From positions 186,001 to 250,000 of the forward strand of contig JBAYTZ010000004.1 in NCBI GenBank assembly GCA_041675285.1: a DNA stretch of 64,000 nt, read 5' to 3'. Each line of letters begins with the position of its first letter. The first letter of the stretch is position 1. Positions 32,541-42,900 of this stretch are shown here, one piece after another. The translations under genes and the position numbers were made by a program. The DNA is from Candidatus Delongbacteria bacterium. Lineage in GTDB: Bacteria; CAIWAD01. The notes beneath the pieces are model-generated. The model worked only from the letters and a program-made list of their open reading frames with translations, was not told the origin of the DNA and did not search any database.

Positions 32541-33773
32541 ATGAGCCCGCTCGCCCACGGACACGTCTCGTCCAGCGAAGCCATGGAACTTGAAGAGCGC
32601 TACGGGGCGCACAACTACCACCCGCTGCCCGTGGTGCTGGCCCGGGGCGAGGGCGTGCACGTCTGGGATCCGGAAGGCCGGCGCTACTTCGACTTCCTCT
32701 CCGCCTACAGCGCAGTGAACCAGGGGCACTGCCATCCGCGCATTGTCCAGGCGCTGATCGAGCAGGCCCGCGTGTTGACCCTGACCAGCCGGGCCTTCTT
32801 CAACAACGTGCTGGGTGAATACGAGCGCTATGTCACGGAGACCTTCGGCTACGAGATGGTCCTGCCCATGAACACGGGCGTGGAGGGCGACGAGACCGCC
32901 TGCAAGCTGGCCCGCAAGTGGGGCTACGTGAAGAAGGGGATCCCGACGGACCAGGCGAAGATCATCGTCTGCGAGGGCAACTTCCACGGCCGGACCCTGG
33001 GCATCATCAGCGCCAGCACGGATCCGGACTGCACCAACGGTTTCGGGCCCTTCCTGCCCGGCTTCGTGAAGATCCCCTACAACGATCTGGCGGCGCTGGA
33101 GGCCGCGGCGGCGGATCCCACCGTCTGCGCTTTCCTGGTGGAACCCATCCAGGGCGAGGCAGGCGTCTTCGTGCCGGACGACGGCTACCTGACCCAGGTT
33201 CGCGAGATCTGCACACGCCACGAGGTGCTGTTCATCGCCGACGAGGTGCAGACGGGCATCGCGCGCACGGGGCGCCTGCTCTGCTGCGACCACGAGAACG
33301 TGCGCCCGGACGTGCTGATCCTGGGCAAGGCGCTCTCCGGCGGCCTGTTGCCGGTCTCGGCCGTGCTGGCCGACAAGGAGATCATGCTCTGCATCAAGCC
33401 CGGCGAGCATGGTTCCACCTTTGGTGGCAACCCGCTGGCCTGCCAGGTGGCCATCGCGGCCCTGGAGGTGGTGAAGGAGGAGCAGCTGGCGGAGAACGCC
33501 CAGCGGCTGGGCCAGGTCTTCCGCCAGCGCGTGGCCGCCATGGGCCACCCGATGATCGGCACGGTGCGCGGCAAGGGCCTGCTCAACGCCGTGGTGGTGA
33601 CGCCCCAGAACGGCAAGACGGCCTGGGACATCTGCGTGGCCATGAAGGACAAGGGCCTGCTGGCCAAGCCCACCCACGAGCACATCATCCGCTTCGCGCC
33701 GCCGCTGGTGATCAACGACGCCCAACTGGACGAAGCGCTGGCGATCATCGAGGCGACCTTCAAGCAGTTCTGA
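32541..33773 (+). CDS. rocD: Ornithine--oxo-acid aminotransferase
   Basis: 410 residues; the ATG at 32541 follows AGGAGG. Class III PLP-dependent aminotransferase: N-terminal YGAHNYHPLPVVLARGEG, the YFDFLSAYSAVNQGHCHPRI segment typical of ornithine aminotransferase, NTGVEGDETACKLARKWGY, and the PLP lysine Lys263 in LILGKALSGGLLPVSA. It converts ornithine and 2-oxoglutarate into glutamate semialdehyde and glutamate, linking arginine and proline metabolism. It forms a single-gene unit with a clear terminator directly after it. Confidence 0.95.
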   Translation: MSPLAHGHVSSSEAMELEERYGAHNYHPLPVVLARGEGVHVWDPEGRRYFDFLSAYSAVNQGHCHPRIVQALIEQARVLTLTSRAFFNNVLGEYERYVTETFGYEMVLPMNTGVEGDETACKLARKWGYVKKGIPTDQAKIIVCEGNFHGRTLGIISASTDPDCTNGFGPFLPGFVKIPYNDLAALEAAAADPTVCAFLVEPIQGEAGVFVPDDGYLTQVREICTRHEVLFIADEVQTGIARTGRLLCCDHENVRPDVLILGKALSGGLLPVSAVLADKEIMLCIKPGEHGSTFGGNPLACQVAIAALEVVKEEQLAENAQRLGQVFRQRVAAMGHPMIGTVRGKGLLNAVVVTPQNGKTAWDICVAMKDKGLLAKPTHEHIIRFAPPLVINDAQLDEALAIIEATFKQF

Positions 33774-33795
33774 GCCGCTGACACTGTCTGATCCA

Positions 33796-33816
33796 GGGGC
33801 CTCGCGGCCCCTTTTT
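33796..33816 (+). terminator. Rho-independent terminator of rocD
   Basis: Stem GGGGCC/GGCCCC with TCGC loop followed by TTTTT. Confidence 0.85.
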
Positions 33817-33883
33817 CAGGCCCGGCGGCGTGCCATCCCTGTCTTGAAACCGTGACAATTTCGGCGCCAAGCCGGGTTTTCCC

Positions 33884-33912
33884 TTGTTTGCCGCCACAAT
33901 CTGTAGTACGAT
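33884..33912 (+). promoter_or_regulatory. Candidate sigma-70 promoter of the beta-helix/sigma-54 activator operon
   Basis: TTGTTT (33884-33889), 17-nt spacer, TACGAT (33907-33912), 54 nt before the ATG of the secreted protein. Confidence 0.45.
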
Positions 33913-33965
33913 CCGGCGTCACAAGCCCCCCCCCACGCCGGTCATTCGAATTCAGGGTCACGCTC

Positions 33966-35003
33966 ATGCGACACCTTGTGGCTCTTCTGGCCTTGTCCCT
34001 TGCACTGGGGTCCGCCCGGGCCGCCAGTTACGATCTGCCGGCCGAATGGCTGGACACCCACGCCTTGGTCCTGCAGGCCGGCGATTCGGCCCGCATCACC
34101 GGTTCGCCACAGCATCCCGCCGTGGATCTCGGCCAGCTCACGTGGCTGGGCGGCTCGCTGACCCTGGTGGACTGCCGGTTGGAAGCCACCGCCGGGCGCA
34201 GTCCGGCCGGCCTGCCGCTGGTGGTTTCCCTGGGACAGCAGCTCACCCTGGAGCAGACCTGGATCCAGGGCGTGCCCAGCGCCATCGAACTGGCGGGCGG
34301 CGAGGTGCATTTGAGCGGCTCCACCCTGGCGGCGACGGAATCCAACATCCGCTCCACCCATCCGCAATCCCGCCTGTGGCTGCAGGACGTCAACCTCTGC
34401 GCCTCCGCCACCGGCCTGGAGCTGGACAGCGTGGACACGGTGCTCATCGAGGGCGCGCTCTTCCTGACCAACGGGACAGGCCTGCGCATCGGCGCCGGCA
34501 ACCAGGTGATCCTGCGCGATTGCCTCTTCCAGGGCAACGAATGGGCCATCCGCATCGCGCCCACGGCCACGCCGCCCATCCTGGAGGAGAGCGTCGATCT
34601 GGTGGATTCCCGCTATGCCCTGGTGGAAAACCTCAGTCCCTCCCCCATCGATCTGGCGGACGCCTATGTAGACGAGCCCGCCTTGGTTTTGGGTCCCTGG
34701 GTCAGAGATGGGGTAGATCCTGGAATACCATATAAACTTATGAATGAACCAGGTGGAATGCTTGTGGATGATGATGATGTTTACGAGCTTAATACACCAT
34801 TATACCATGTGACAACTAACGGAATTCCAATTATACCAAGCAAAATCGGAGTTTATTCTTCAAATTGGCCTTTCAGCGGCTTTCAGTTGACAGATACTAT
34901 TTTGCCAGGACATTCATATTGCCCTAATCTTGTTTCTAGCGGGGCCAGATTCTATAAAGTAACAATCTTTATAGGAGATTGGAACTTTATGGAGACAAGA
35001 TGA
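33966..35003 (+). CDS. Secreted right-handed beta-helix protein with foreign-looking C-terminus
   Basis: 345 residues from the ATG at 33966; signal peptide 1-19 (MRHLVALLALSLALGSARA). Residues about 30-220 have the regular short-strand pattern of a pectate-lyase-like beta-helix (for example GGEVHLSGSTLAATESNI and TVLIEGALFLTNGTGLRI). No catalytic motif is evident. At about residue 246 the DNA turns abruptly from GC-rich to AT-rich and stays so to the stop, with codons such as ATA, AAA and TTA that are rare elsewhere here. The stop overlaps the sigma-54 activator start (ATGA), so the pair is coupled. It may be a secreted factor whose variable C-terminus is sensed by, or coevolves with, the activator. 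Confidence 0.8.
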   Translation: MRHLVALLALSLALGSARAASYDLPAEWLDTHALVLQAGDSARITGSPQHPAVDLGQLTWLGGSLTLVDCRLEATAGRSPAGLPLVVSLGQQLTLEQTWIQGVPSAIELAGGEVHLSGSTLAATESNIRSTHPQSRLWLQDVNLCASATGLELDSVDTVLIEGALFLTNGTGLRIGAGNQVILRDCLFQGNEWAIRIAPTATPPILEESVDLVDSRYALVENLSPSPIDLADAYVDEPALVLGPWVRDGVDPGIPYKLMNEPGGMLVDDDDVYELNTPLYHVTTNGIPIIPSKIGVYSSNWPFSGFQLTDTILPGHSYCPNLVSSGARFYKVTIFIGDWNFMETR

Positions 35004-35812
35004 TGTTTAAAAGAAAAGACGGCATTGAGCTCTATAATTCGCTTAAATTCGATGAATTTTTGTCAATTGTAGACGACATAATTTCGAACTGTAAGGCCGA
35101 GCACAAGAGTGAATTGGAGTTCTTAAAAGCAAATTCACTTGTTAAAGTCGGGAAAGTGGATTATGCATTGCCAATTTATAGATTTTTATTAGAACCTGGC
35201 ATGAGCGATGCAAATACTCAGATTAAGACTTGCATAAACCTAATTACTGCCGCAATTTTCAAAAAAGACATCGAATATGCAATCGAATGCAATGCTGAAT
35301 ATAAAAAACTATGTGAACTCTTTGAGGTAAGATCAGAATGTTGGAGCATGCTTTTAAGTGAAGCAAATGATTTGAATATAGAAAACGTTAGAGCGGCCTA
35401 TGCCTTATCCGAAACAAATAGGGAAAGAAAACACTTCCAAACCGTCTTCGTTGCTGTTTGCGAAAATAAGCGTGATATAAAGATGATAGAAAATTTTTAC
35501 GAGAATATAAGTCACGAAGTCTTAAATATAAATCTCCTTCGCTCTGTTTTTGATGGATACATTAAGCATGATTTAAACAAGGCTAGAGAAATCAGAGACC
35601 TCGTTGTTGTAAATTCGTACAATGGGCCTGCAAAGGTGGTAGCTGATTACATTGTACTTGCGATGGCGATGATGGATAAAGATGATGAATGTAAGCTTAT
35701 CGAATTGGCTGTATCGATTTCTGAGGGGATAAAAAGATTCAACGTGTTTTTTGGCATAGAAGCAAAACGAATTTGTGCATCTGTTTTTAAAGACGCCGAG
35801 AAGAGAAACCGC
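34705..35812. other. AT-rich island spanning the junction of two genes
   Basis: The base composition drops sharply from the surrounding GC-rich level to mostly A/T between about 34705 and 35812. The left edge is inside the beta-helix gene and the right edge inside the sigma-54 activator gene, next to the start of the AAA+ domain. Both reading frames continue without interruption through the edges. No insertion sequence or repeats were seen at the borders. Confidence 0.85.
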
Positions 35813-36832
35813 ATCCTCGTTCCATCCCGCTTCGGCATCATCGGAATCTCGCCGGTGGTCAGCGCCTTGCGTGACCGGATCGATCGCTACGCGCGCTCCA
35901 ACTCGCCGGTGCTGATCCAGGGGGAAAGCGGGACTGGCAAGGAACTGGCGGCCCAGGCCCTGCACGACGCCGGCGATCGGGCGGCGGCGCCCTTCATTCC
36001 CGTCAACTGCGCGGCGGTGCCGGAGAGTGTGTTCGAGAGCCAGCTCTTCGGGCACGTGGCCGGCGCCTTCACCGGCGCGGCCAAGGACCAGCCCGGCCTG
36101 ATCGAGCTGGCCGGCGAGGGCACCCTGTTCCTGGACGAGGTGGGCGAGTTGCCGCTGGCCGTGCAGGCCAAGCTGCTGCGCTTTCTGGAGAACGGCGAGT
36201 ACCGCCGGCTGGGCAGCGAAAAGATCCTGAAGAGCCGGGCGCGCGTGCTGGCGGCCACCAACCGCGGGCTGGGCGAGGACTCGGGCTTCCGACAGGATCT
36301 GGCCCATCGCCTGCGCCGGCTGGAGATCCTGCTGCCGCCCCTGCGCGAGCGGCGCGAGGACATCCGCTACCTGGCCCGGCACCGCATCCGACAACTCAAC
36401 CTGCAGGACGGCTCGGGCTGGAAGCAGTTGGACGACGCGGCCGAGCAGGTGCTGGAGAGCCTGGACTTCGCGGGCAACGTGCGCGAACTCTTCAACCTGG
36501 TGGATCACGCCTGGCACGAGGCCGTGCAGCAGATCGGCCCGCCCGAGGTGGAACGCGCCCGCCAGCGCCTGGCCGCCGAGCGCCGCGAGTTGGACCTGCC
36601 CGCAGGCGCGGGACGCGAGCTGGCCGTGAACTTCGCCGAGGGCGAGGCCTGGAGCCTGGACTTCGCGGCGGGGAGCGCCTCCCTGCGGCAGATCCAGGAG
36701 CGCGCCGCCTGCGCGGCCATCCGCCAAACCCTGGCGCACTTCGACGGTGACGTGATACAAGCGGCCCGCTTCCTCGATGTGTCACGCCGCTCCATCTACC
36801 GCTATCTGGAGCGCGAGCGGCAGGAAGGCTGA
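35000..36832 (+). CDS. Sigma-54-dependent transcriptional activator with unusual N-terminal sensor domain
   Basis: 610 residues from the ATG at 35000 (GGAG 5 nt upstream; overlaps the previous stop). Residues 1 to about 270 are encoded in AT-rich DNA, all alpha-helical and TPR-like (for example ELEFLKANSLVKVGKVDYAL), with no receiver, GAF or PAS domain recognised. From about 275 the protein is GC-rich: AAA+ domain with Walker A GESGTGKE (308-315), the sigma-54 contact loop GAFTGA (355-360), Walker B TLFLDEVGE, and a C-terminal Fis-type helix-turn-helix DVIQAARFLDVSRRSIYRYL. It should activate sigma-54 promoters in response to a signal read by the helical domain. Its target promoter was not found in the window. 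Confidence 0.92.
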   Translation: MMFKRKDGIELYNSLKFDEFLSIVDDIISNCKAEHKSELEFLKANSLVKVGKVDYALPIYRFLLEPGMSDANTQIKTCINLITAAIFKKDIEYAIECNAEYKKLCELFEVRSECWSMLLSEANDLNIENVRAAYALSETNRERKHFQTVFVAVCENKRDIKMIENFYENISHEVLNINLLRSVFDGYIKHDLNKAREIRDLVVVNSYNGPAKVVADYIVLAMAMMDKDDECKLIELAVSISEGIKRFNVFFGIEAKRICASVFKDAEKRNRILVPSRFGIIGISPVVSALRDRIDRYARSNSPVLIQGESGTGKELAAQALHDAGDRAAAPFIPVNCAAVPESVFESQLFGHVAGAFTGAAKDQPGLIELAGEGTLFLDEVGELPLAVQAKLLRFLENGEYRRLGSEKILKSRARVLAATNRGLGEDSGFRQDLAHRLRRLEILLPPLRERREDIRYLARHRIRQLNLQDGSGWKQLDDAAEQVLESLDFAGNVRELFNLVDHAWHEAVQQIGPPEVERARQRLAAERRELDLPAGAGRELAVNFAEGEAWSLDFAAGSASLRQIQERAACAAIRQTLAHFDGDVIQAARFLDVSRRSIYRYLERERQEG

Positions 36833-36983
36833 GTCTCCGCCAAGTCCGAGTCGCCCCCCGCTCCACTCGCTCTCAGCCCGGCCTGCTTCCCGCAACGTGC
36901 GGCGCCGCGCGAAAAACCGCCGTCATTTCGTTCTCCCCGCCAAGCCAAAGCCAGGGAACTTGTGCGGCGAGGCGCTTTCCTGC

Positions 36984-37012
36984 TTGACTTGAGACGCCGA
37001 CAGGTGTAGGTT
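36984..37012 (+). promoter_or_regulatory. Sigma-70-type promoter of the TonB receptor/PorV operon
   Basis: TTGACT (36984-36989), 17-nt spacer, TAGGTT (37007-37012). The leader to the ATG at 37160 is about 140 nt and contains an imperfect hairpin AAGTGGCAAC/GTTGCCCCACTT (37025-37054). The rest of the 327-nt gap 36833-37159 shows no gene. Confidence 0.6.
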
Positions 37013-37159
37013 GCGACTTGAATCAAGTGGCAACGCCTGCGTGTTGCCCCACTTCGTCACACGATCGACACCAATCCTTGCGTAGCGTCCCATGTGCCGG
37101 TTCTACAAGCCGGCGCCGTTGTGCGTACTCACACATCCATGGATAACTGGAGGTTCGGC

Positions 37160-39976
37160 ATGAAACGATGCTTGACAGCAATTGGCTGCTGGCTCCTCCT
37201 TCTCCCCGCCCTTGCACTGGCCGGTACCACCGGCAGCCTCAAGGGATTGGCGAGCAGGGCCGGCGACGGCAGCCCAGTGGTGGGGGCCAACGTGGTGCTG
37301 GCAGGGACCAAGATGGGCGCCGCCACCGACATCAACGGCGTGTACTACATCACCAACATTCCGGCCGGCACCTATGAGGTGCAGTTCTCGGCGGTGGGGT
37401 ACAAGGGCGTCCATCTGACGGATCTGCGCATCAGCGCGGACCTGCTCAAGGTCCAGAACGTCACGCTGGAGGAGACGGCCCTCCAGGGCGAGGAAGTGAC
37501 CATCTTCGCGGAGCGTCCGCTCATCGAGCTGGACAAGACCTCGTCCGTGCAGATCACCGACGCCGCGCAGCTGCAGGAGCTGCCCGTGCGTGGTTACAAC
37601 GACATCATCAAGATCCAATCCGGCGTGCAGACCTATAACTACAACACGACCAACGCCGGCAGCTACTACAACGAGAACACCAACGGCCCGCGCATCTCGG
37701 TGCGTGGCTCGCGCGAGGACGAGGTGATGTTCAACGTGGACGGCGTCACGTTGAACGACCCCTACTCGGGCTTCATCACCTTCCGCATCCCGGACCTGGC
37801 CTGGGACGAGTTCGCTTTCCTCAAGGGCAACTTCTCGGCCGAGTACGGGCGCTTCATGTCGGGCGTGGTCAACTGGACCACCAAGAGCGGCCAGGAAGAC
37901 TACCACGCTGCGGTGGAGCTGACCACCGACGCCATCAGCCCGGAGAAGCACCGCTTCGACCAGACCAAGATGGGCGTGGCCCTCTCCGGCCCCGTGATTC
38001 CCGGCAACCCCAAGTACCGCTTCTTCATGGCCTATGAAGCGCTGGATTACGGCGACCGCGGCCCGTCCTTCATCGACGACGGCGCCAAGGAGAAGAACGG
38101 CCTGGAAGGCAGCGCCACCGTGGTGAAATTCACCAACAGCATCACCGACAAGATGCGCCTGGACCTGGGCCTGCTGCACTCGGACGACGAGTGGAACGAG
38201 TTCCGCCAGTCCTATCTCTTCGACCTGGAGCACATGCCCTACTACCACGACAAGAACAAGGCGATCTACGCGCGCTTCAACCACGCCGTGGCATCGGATC
38301 TCAACTACACGCTGACGGCGAGCTTCACGGACATTTTCCGCTTCCGCGGGGACGACACCTTCCGTGACGACATCCTGAGCTACGGCACCAACAGCCTGCC
38401 CAACTACGACGAGACCGCGCTCTTCTGGGACACGGGCCGCATGTTCCGCAACTACATGAAGCGCCAGACCCAGTACACGAGCCTGCGGGCGGACGTGGCC
38501 AAGACCATCGGCTTCGATCACGACCTGCGCAGCGGCTTCGAGATGCAGATGTACAAGCTGCGCTACTACGAGCACGGCTTCCCCAACGCCGTGGCCAACA
38601 CGGAGTACGACCAGCGCTGGTTCGACCTGAACAACTTCGGCTACAACGTGATGGGCAATGAGACGGACGGCAACGGCAGCCTGACCACGAACGGCGACGT
38701 GGCGGACCGCGGCTACACCATGGCCCCGCCGGAACCTGTGACCATGGGCTTCTACGCCCAGGACAAGATCCGCCTGGACTACGGCATCCGCTTCGACCTG
38801 GGTCTGCGCTGGGACTATCTGGATCCCGACGCCGAGTACATCAAGAACCCCTCCAGCCCGCTGGGTGACACAAACGATCCCAACGACGGCAACGACGGCG
38901 AGTTCATCCTGGGCGAGGACACCAAGGCGGTGGACGCCTTCTCCATCTGGAGCCCGCGCCTGGGCGTGAGCTTCCCGGTGAGTGACGTCACGACCTTCCA
39001 CTTCAACTACGGCCGCTACACGCAATTCCCGTCGTTCTACTCGTACTACGTGGATTACGGCTACTTCGAGCGGATGATCAAGTACGGCGGCTACCACACG
39101 GTGCTGGGCAACCCGAACCTGGCGCCGAGCAAGACCACCAGCTACGAGTTCGGTGTGGACCACGGCATGGGCGAGTACACGGCCCTGGCCTTCGTAGCGT
39201 ATTACAAGTCCATCGACGACTACGTCAACGCCATCAGCGTGCCGGCCACGCCCACCCAGTACAGCACGTACTACAACATGGACCGCGCCGTCACCAAGGG
39301 CCTCGAGGTGGAGTTCCGGCTGAATCCCTACAAGCGCTTCTCCGCCAACCTGAACTACACGATCTCCTGGGCCAACGGCACCGGGTCCTCGAACAACGGC
39401 AACGACCGCGTGGCCTGGACGGGCAGCGAGCCGCCGAAGTTCACCAACCCGCTGGTCTTTGACCGCCGCCACCACTTCAGCGGCGTGTTCAGCTACGAGT
39501 TCTCCGCGGGCGACGGACCGCGCGTCATGGACTACCCGATCCTCGAGAACACCACCTTCGGCTTCAACGTGGACGCAGCCTCGGGCCGTCCCTACACGAA
39601 GAAGAAGGTCTACAACGAGGTGACCCTGGGTGCCAACTTCCCCGAGAACGAGCGCGCCATCAACTCCTCCAACATCGACTGGAGCTATCAGCTCGACTTC
39701 CGCTTCACGCGGGGCTTCAAGGCCTACGGTGTGGACCTGGATTTCTTCCTCAACGTGATCAACGTGCTGGGCACCGAGAACTACGTCTCGGTGTGGGATT
39801 CCTCCGGGGACCCGGGCACCACCTATTGGCTGGAGACCAGCGAGGGCCAGGCCTGGATGGCCAGCATGGCGGCCCAGGGCATCGACGGCGAGGAGCTGTA
39901 CAAGCTGCGCGAGGACGATCCGAACAACTGGAACGTGCCGCGCATGCTGCAGGTGGGCCTGACGGTCAACTACTAG
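37160..39976 (+). CDS. TonB-dependent receptor with carboxypeptidase-like domain
   Basis: 938 residues from the ATG at 37160 with GGAGG 6 nt upstream; the signal peptide is residues 1-21 (MKRCLTAIGCWLLLLPALAL). A carboxypeptidase-like repeat (GSPVVGANVVLAG, TDINGVYYITNIPAGTYEV) is followed by a plug with LPVRGYNDIIKIQSGV, ISVRGSREDEVMFNVDGV and FSAEYGRFMSGVVNWTTKS. The barrel covers the remainder and ends LQVGLTVNY. It is the first gene of an operon with a large secreted protein (20 nt) and a PorV-like protein. Such trios recur in FCB phyla; the barrel may help a secreted or surface protein rather than import a small ligand, which is uncertain. Confidence 0.93.
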   Translation: MKRCLTAIGCWLLLLPALALAGTTGSLKGLASRAGDGSPVVGANVVLAGTKMGAATDINGVYYITNIPAGTYEVQFSAVGYKGVHLTDLRISADLLKVQNVTLEETALQGEEVTIFAERPLIELDKTSSVQITDAAQLQELPVRGYNDIIKIQSGVQTYNYNTTNAGSYYNENTNGPRISVRGSREDEVMFNVDGVTLNDPYSGFITFRIPDLAWDEFAFLKGNFSAEYGRFMSGVVNWTTKSGQEDYHAAVELTTDAISPEKHRFDQTKMGVALSGPVIPGNPKYRFFMAYEALDYGDRGPSFIDDGAKEKNGLEGSATVVKFTNSITDKMRLDLGLLHSDDEWNEFRQSYLFDLEHMPYYHDKNKAIYARFNHAVASDLNYTLTASFTDIFRFRGDDTFRDDILSYGTNSLPNYDETALFWDTGRMFRNYMKRQTQYTSLRADVAKTIGFDHDLRSGFEMQMYKLRYYEHGFPNAVANTEYDQRWFDLNNFGYNVMGNETDGNGSLTTNGDVADRGYTMAPPEPVTMGFYAQDKIRLDYGIRFDLGLRWDYLDPDAEYIKNPSSPLGDTNDPNDGNDGEFILGEDTKAVDAFSIWSPRLGVSFPVSDVTTFHFNYGRYTQFPSFYSYYVDYGYFERMIKYGGYHTVLGNPNLAPSKTTSYEFGVDHGMGEYTALAFVAYYKSIDDYVNAISVPATPTQYSTYYNMDRAVTKGLEVEFRLNPYKRFSANLNYTISWANGTGSSNNGNDRVAWTGSEPPKFTNPLVFDRRHHFSGVFSYEFSAGDGPRVMDYPILENTTFGFNVDAASGRPYTKKKVYNEVTLGANFPENERAINSSNIDWSYQLDFRFTRGFKAYGVDLDFFLNVINVLGTENYVSVWDSSGDPGTTYWLETSEGQAWMASMAAQGIDGEELYKLREDDPNNWNVPRMLQVGLTVNY

Positions 39977-39996
39977 GCTAAGCAAGGAGTCGATAG

Positions 39997-42900
39997 ATGA
40001 AGCGAAAAATGACCTCGGGGGCCTTGTCCGTCCTGCTGGCCTGCGCCTGCGCGCTTCCCGCGCTCGCCGAGCGTCGGCAGGTGGCGGGGAAGGTCTCGCC
40101 CGGAACCGACGTCACATCCACCACGATGACCATCGACGCCAACCAGCTCGACATGTTCGTCACCAACGTGGGTGTGTTCGCCTATGACAAATCCAACGCC
40201 CGCGGCAAGTCCGACGGACTCTACTTCCCCAACAACTACCCGCTCTCCGACAAGTCCGTGATCTACGACGCCGGCTTGTGGCTGGGCGGCATCCGCGGCG
40301 GGGACACCCTGGTGACCGTGGCCGAGTACTCCCAGGAGTTCGTCCCGGGCATGCTGGGCACCGATCCCTCGCTGCCGGAGAACCGCGTCTACAAGATCTA
40401 CAAGAACCATCTGGACAAGGTGGCCGCGGGTTTCCTGGTGCGGAACCCCGACAACCATGAGGACCAGATCCCGCTGACGGCCGACGACTACACGGGCTGG
40501 CCCGTGGCCCAGGGCGCTCCCGTCGGGACGGACGGCACGCCGTGGATCAACGAGCTGGGCGCGGACCAGATGACCTACACGGTCTACAACGACGGGGACG
40601 CGGCCGTGCACGGCAACGACGCCGGCGGCACGGCGCCCATCGGGATCGAAGTGCGGCAGACCACTTTCGCCTTCGACCGCAGCGACGCGTTGGGCAACGT
40701 GATCTTCATGAAGTACACGCTGATCTACAGCGCGAGCGCCGCGGCGCCGCTGGAGCAGGCCTACGTCTCGCTCTGGAGCGACCCGGACATGGGCGGCTCG
40801 GGCGACGACTACGTGGGCTGCGACCCGGAGATCGGCCTGGGCTACTGCTACAACGCCACGAACCAGGACAAGGCCTACGGCGCCCAGCCGCCGGCGGTGG
40901 GCTTCGACTTCTTCAAGGGGCCGACCAACAGCTACGGCATCGAGTGGCCGCCCAACTCGGGCGTGATTCCGGCCACCCTGCCCATGACCTCGTTCAACAA
41001 GTACATCAACGGCACGGACCCGCACTCCTACCTGGACAGCTACAACTACATGCGCGGGCTCAACATCGACGGCACGCCGCTCTCCAACGGCACCACCTTC
41101 CAGATGTCCGGCGACCCGGTCACCGGCGAAGGCGAGCTGGACACGGATCCCGCCGACCGCCGCTTCATGATGTCCGCCGGCCCTTTCAGCATGCAGCCCG
41201 GCGACACGGTGGAAGTGGTGGCGGCCGTGCTGGTGGCCCAGGGCACCAACCGGCTGGGTTCCATCACCTTCCTGCGCTTCGTGGACACCTTCGCCCAGTC
41301 GGCCTATGAGGCGGACTTCGTGGTGCCCCAGCCGCCGACCATCCCGGAAGTGACCCCCAGCGAGATGAATCGCAAGGTCACCCTGACCTGGGACGGCGCG
41401 GGCGAGGAAGAGCCGGGCAGCTATCCCTTCCAGGGCTACAACGTGTACCAAGGCGAGACGGCAGCCGGCCCGTGGAAGCGCATCGCCACCTATGACCTGG
41501 TGGACGGCGTGGCCACGATCTTCGAGGACGCCTTCGATCCGGAGACGGGTGAGATCTTCTCCCAGCCGGCCCAGTTCGGCACGGATGCGGGCGTGCTGCG
41601 GCACATCGAGATCACCAGCGACGCCTACACGTGGGCCGGCAATCCGGGGCTGATCAACGGCCACCCGTACTACTTCGGCGTGAGTGCCTACAGCTACAAT
41701 CCGGACGAGACCCCCAACAACCTGGAGTCCTCCAAGGACGTCGTGATCGTGACGCCGAACCGCGGCGGCGGCGGCAGCAACTGGCACACCGTGGCGGTGC
41801 CCGACACGGCCACGCACAGCGCGGGCGGCAGCGACGGCCTGGTGCTGCTGAACACCATCGACGAAGCCCAGCTGCGCAACATGAGCTACTCGGTGAGTTT
41901 CTACGACACCACCTACACGGTCATCCAGGACCCGGACACCTTCGACGTGACGGAGACCTGGTGGCGGGTGAGCGACAGCGCCGGGCCGCGCGCCAATGGC
42001 CGCGCCCAGAGCCTGGACCCCGCCTCCGCCTACTTCTACCCGGACTATGAGCTGCACCCGCTGGGCTTCCCGGAAGTGGACGGCACGCTGGTCACGGTGC
42101 TGGGTCCGACCCTCACCGGCGCGTCCTACTCCTGGACGGGCGTGGACGGCGCGGCCCGCTGGTTGACGGGCGTCAACTCGGGCGGCGAGCTGTTGAACGG
42201 CGGCGTGATGCTGGGTGTCAACTTCTTCGGCAGCACGCTGCTGCCGGCGCAGTATCACAAGGTCGAAGTGCGCCTCACTCCCGACAACACGGAGTGGTCG
42301 GACTGCGCGCGCTACATCCGGCCGGGCTACGCGCGCGACGGCACGGGGCAGTTCCCGGGCAGTGCGTGGGACGTGCAGGATCCGGCCAACCCGCGCCGCC
42401 TGAACCTCTGCTTCGTGGAGAACGCGGACGTGGCCGACGGCCTGTGGAACCCCAACGACGCCGAGCTGGGCGGGCGCCACTACCTGTTCGTGATGGACAG
42501 CGACTACAACGGCGGCGTGGACTATGACGACGACGCCAACTGGGGTCCTGCGGCCGACGTGCATTGGGCCTGGTGGCCGATGCTGCGCAGCGCCGCCACG
42601 GACTTCGCCACCCAGCTGGCCTCCGGCGCGGGCACCTTCACCTTCACGCCCAACTACGTCAACAGCCCGGCGGACGAGTTCACCTACACGACCACGGGCG
42701 TGACCCGGTCCACGGGCGAGCAGGCCCTGCGCGAGATCCGCGCGGTGCCCAATCCCTACTACGGCCACAGCGCCTACGAGACCAAGTCCGATGTCAAGGT
42801 GGTCAAGCTGATCAACCTGCCGGACGTGGCGACCATCAAGATCTTCAACATTGCCGGCGATCACGTGCGGACCCTGCAAAAGTCCGCCGACACCGCTCAT

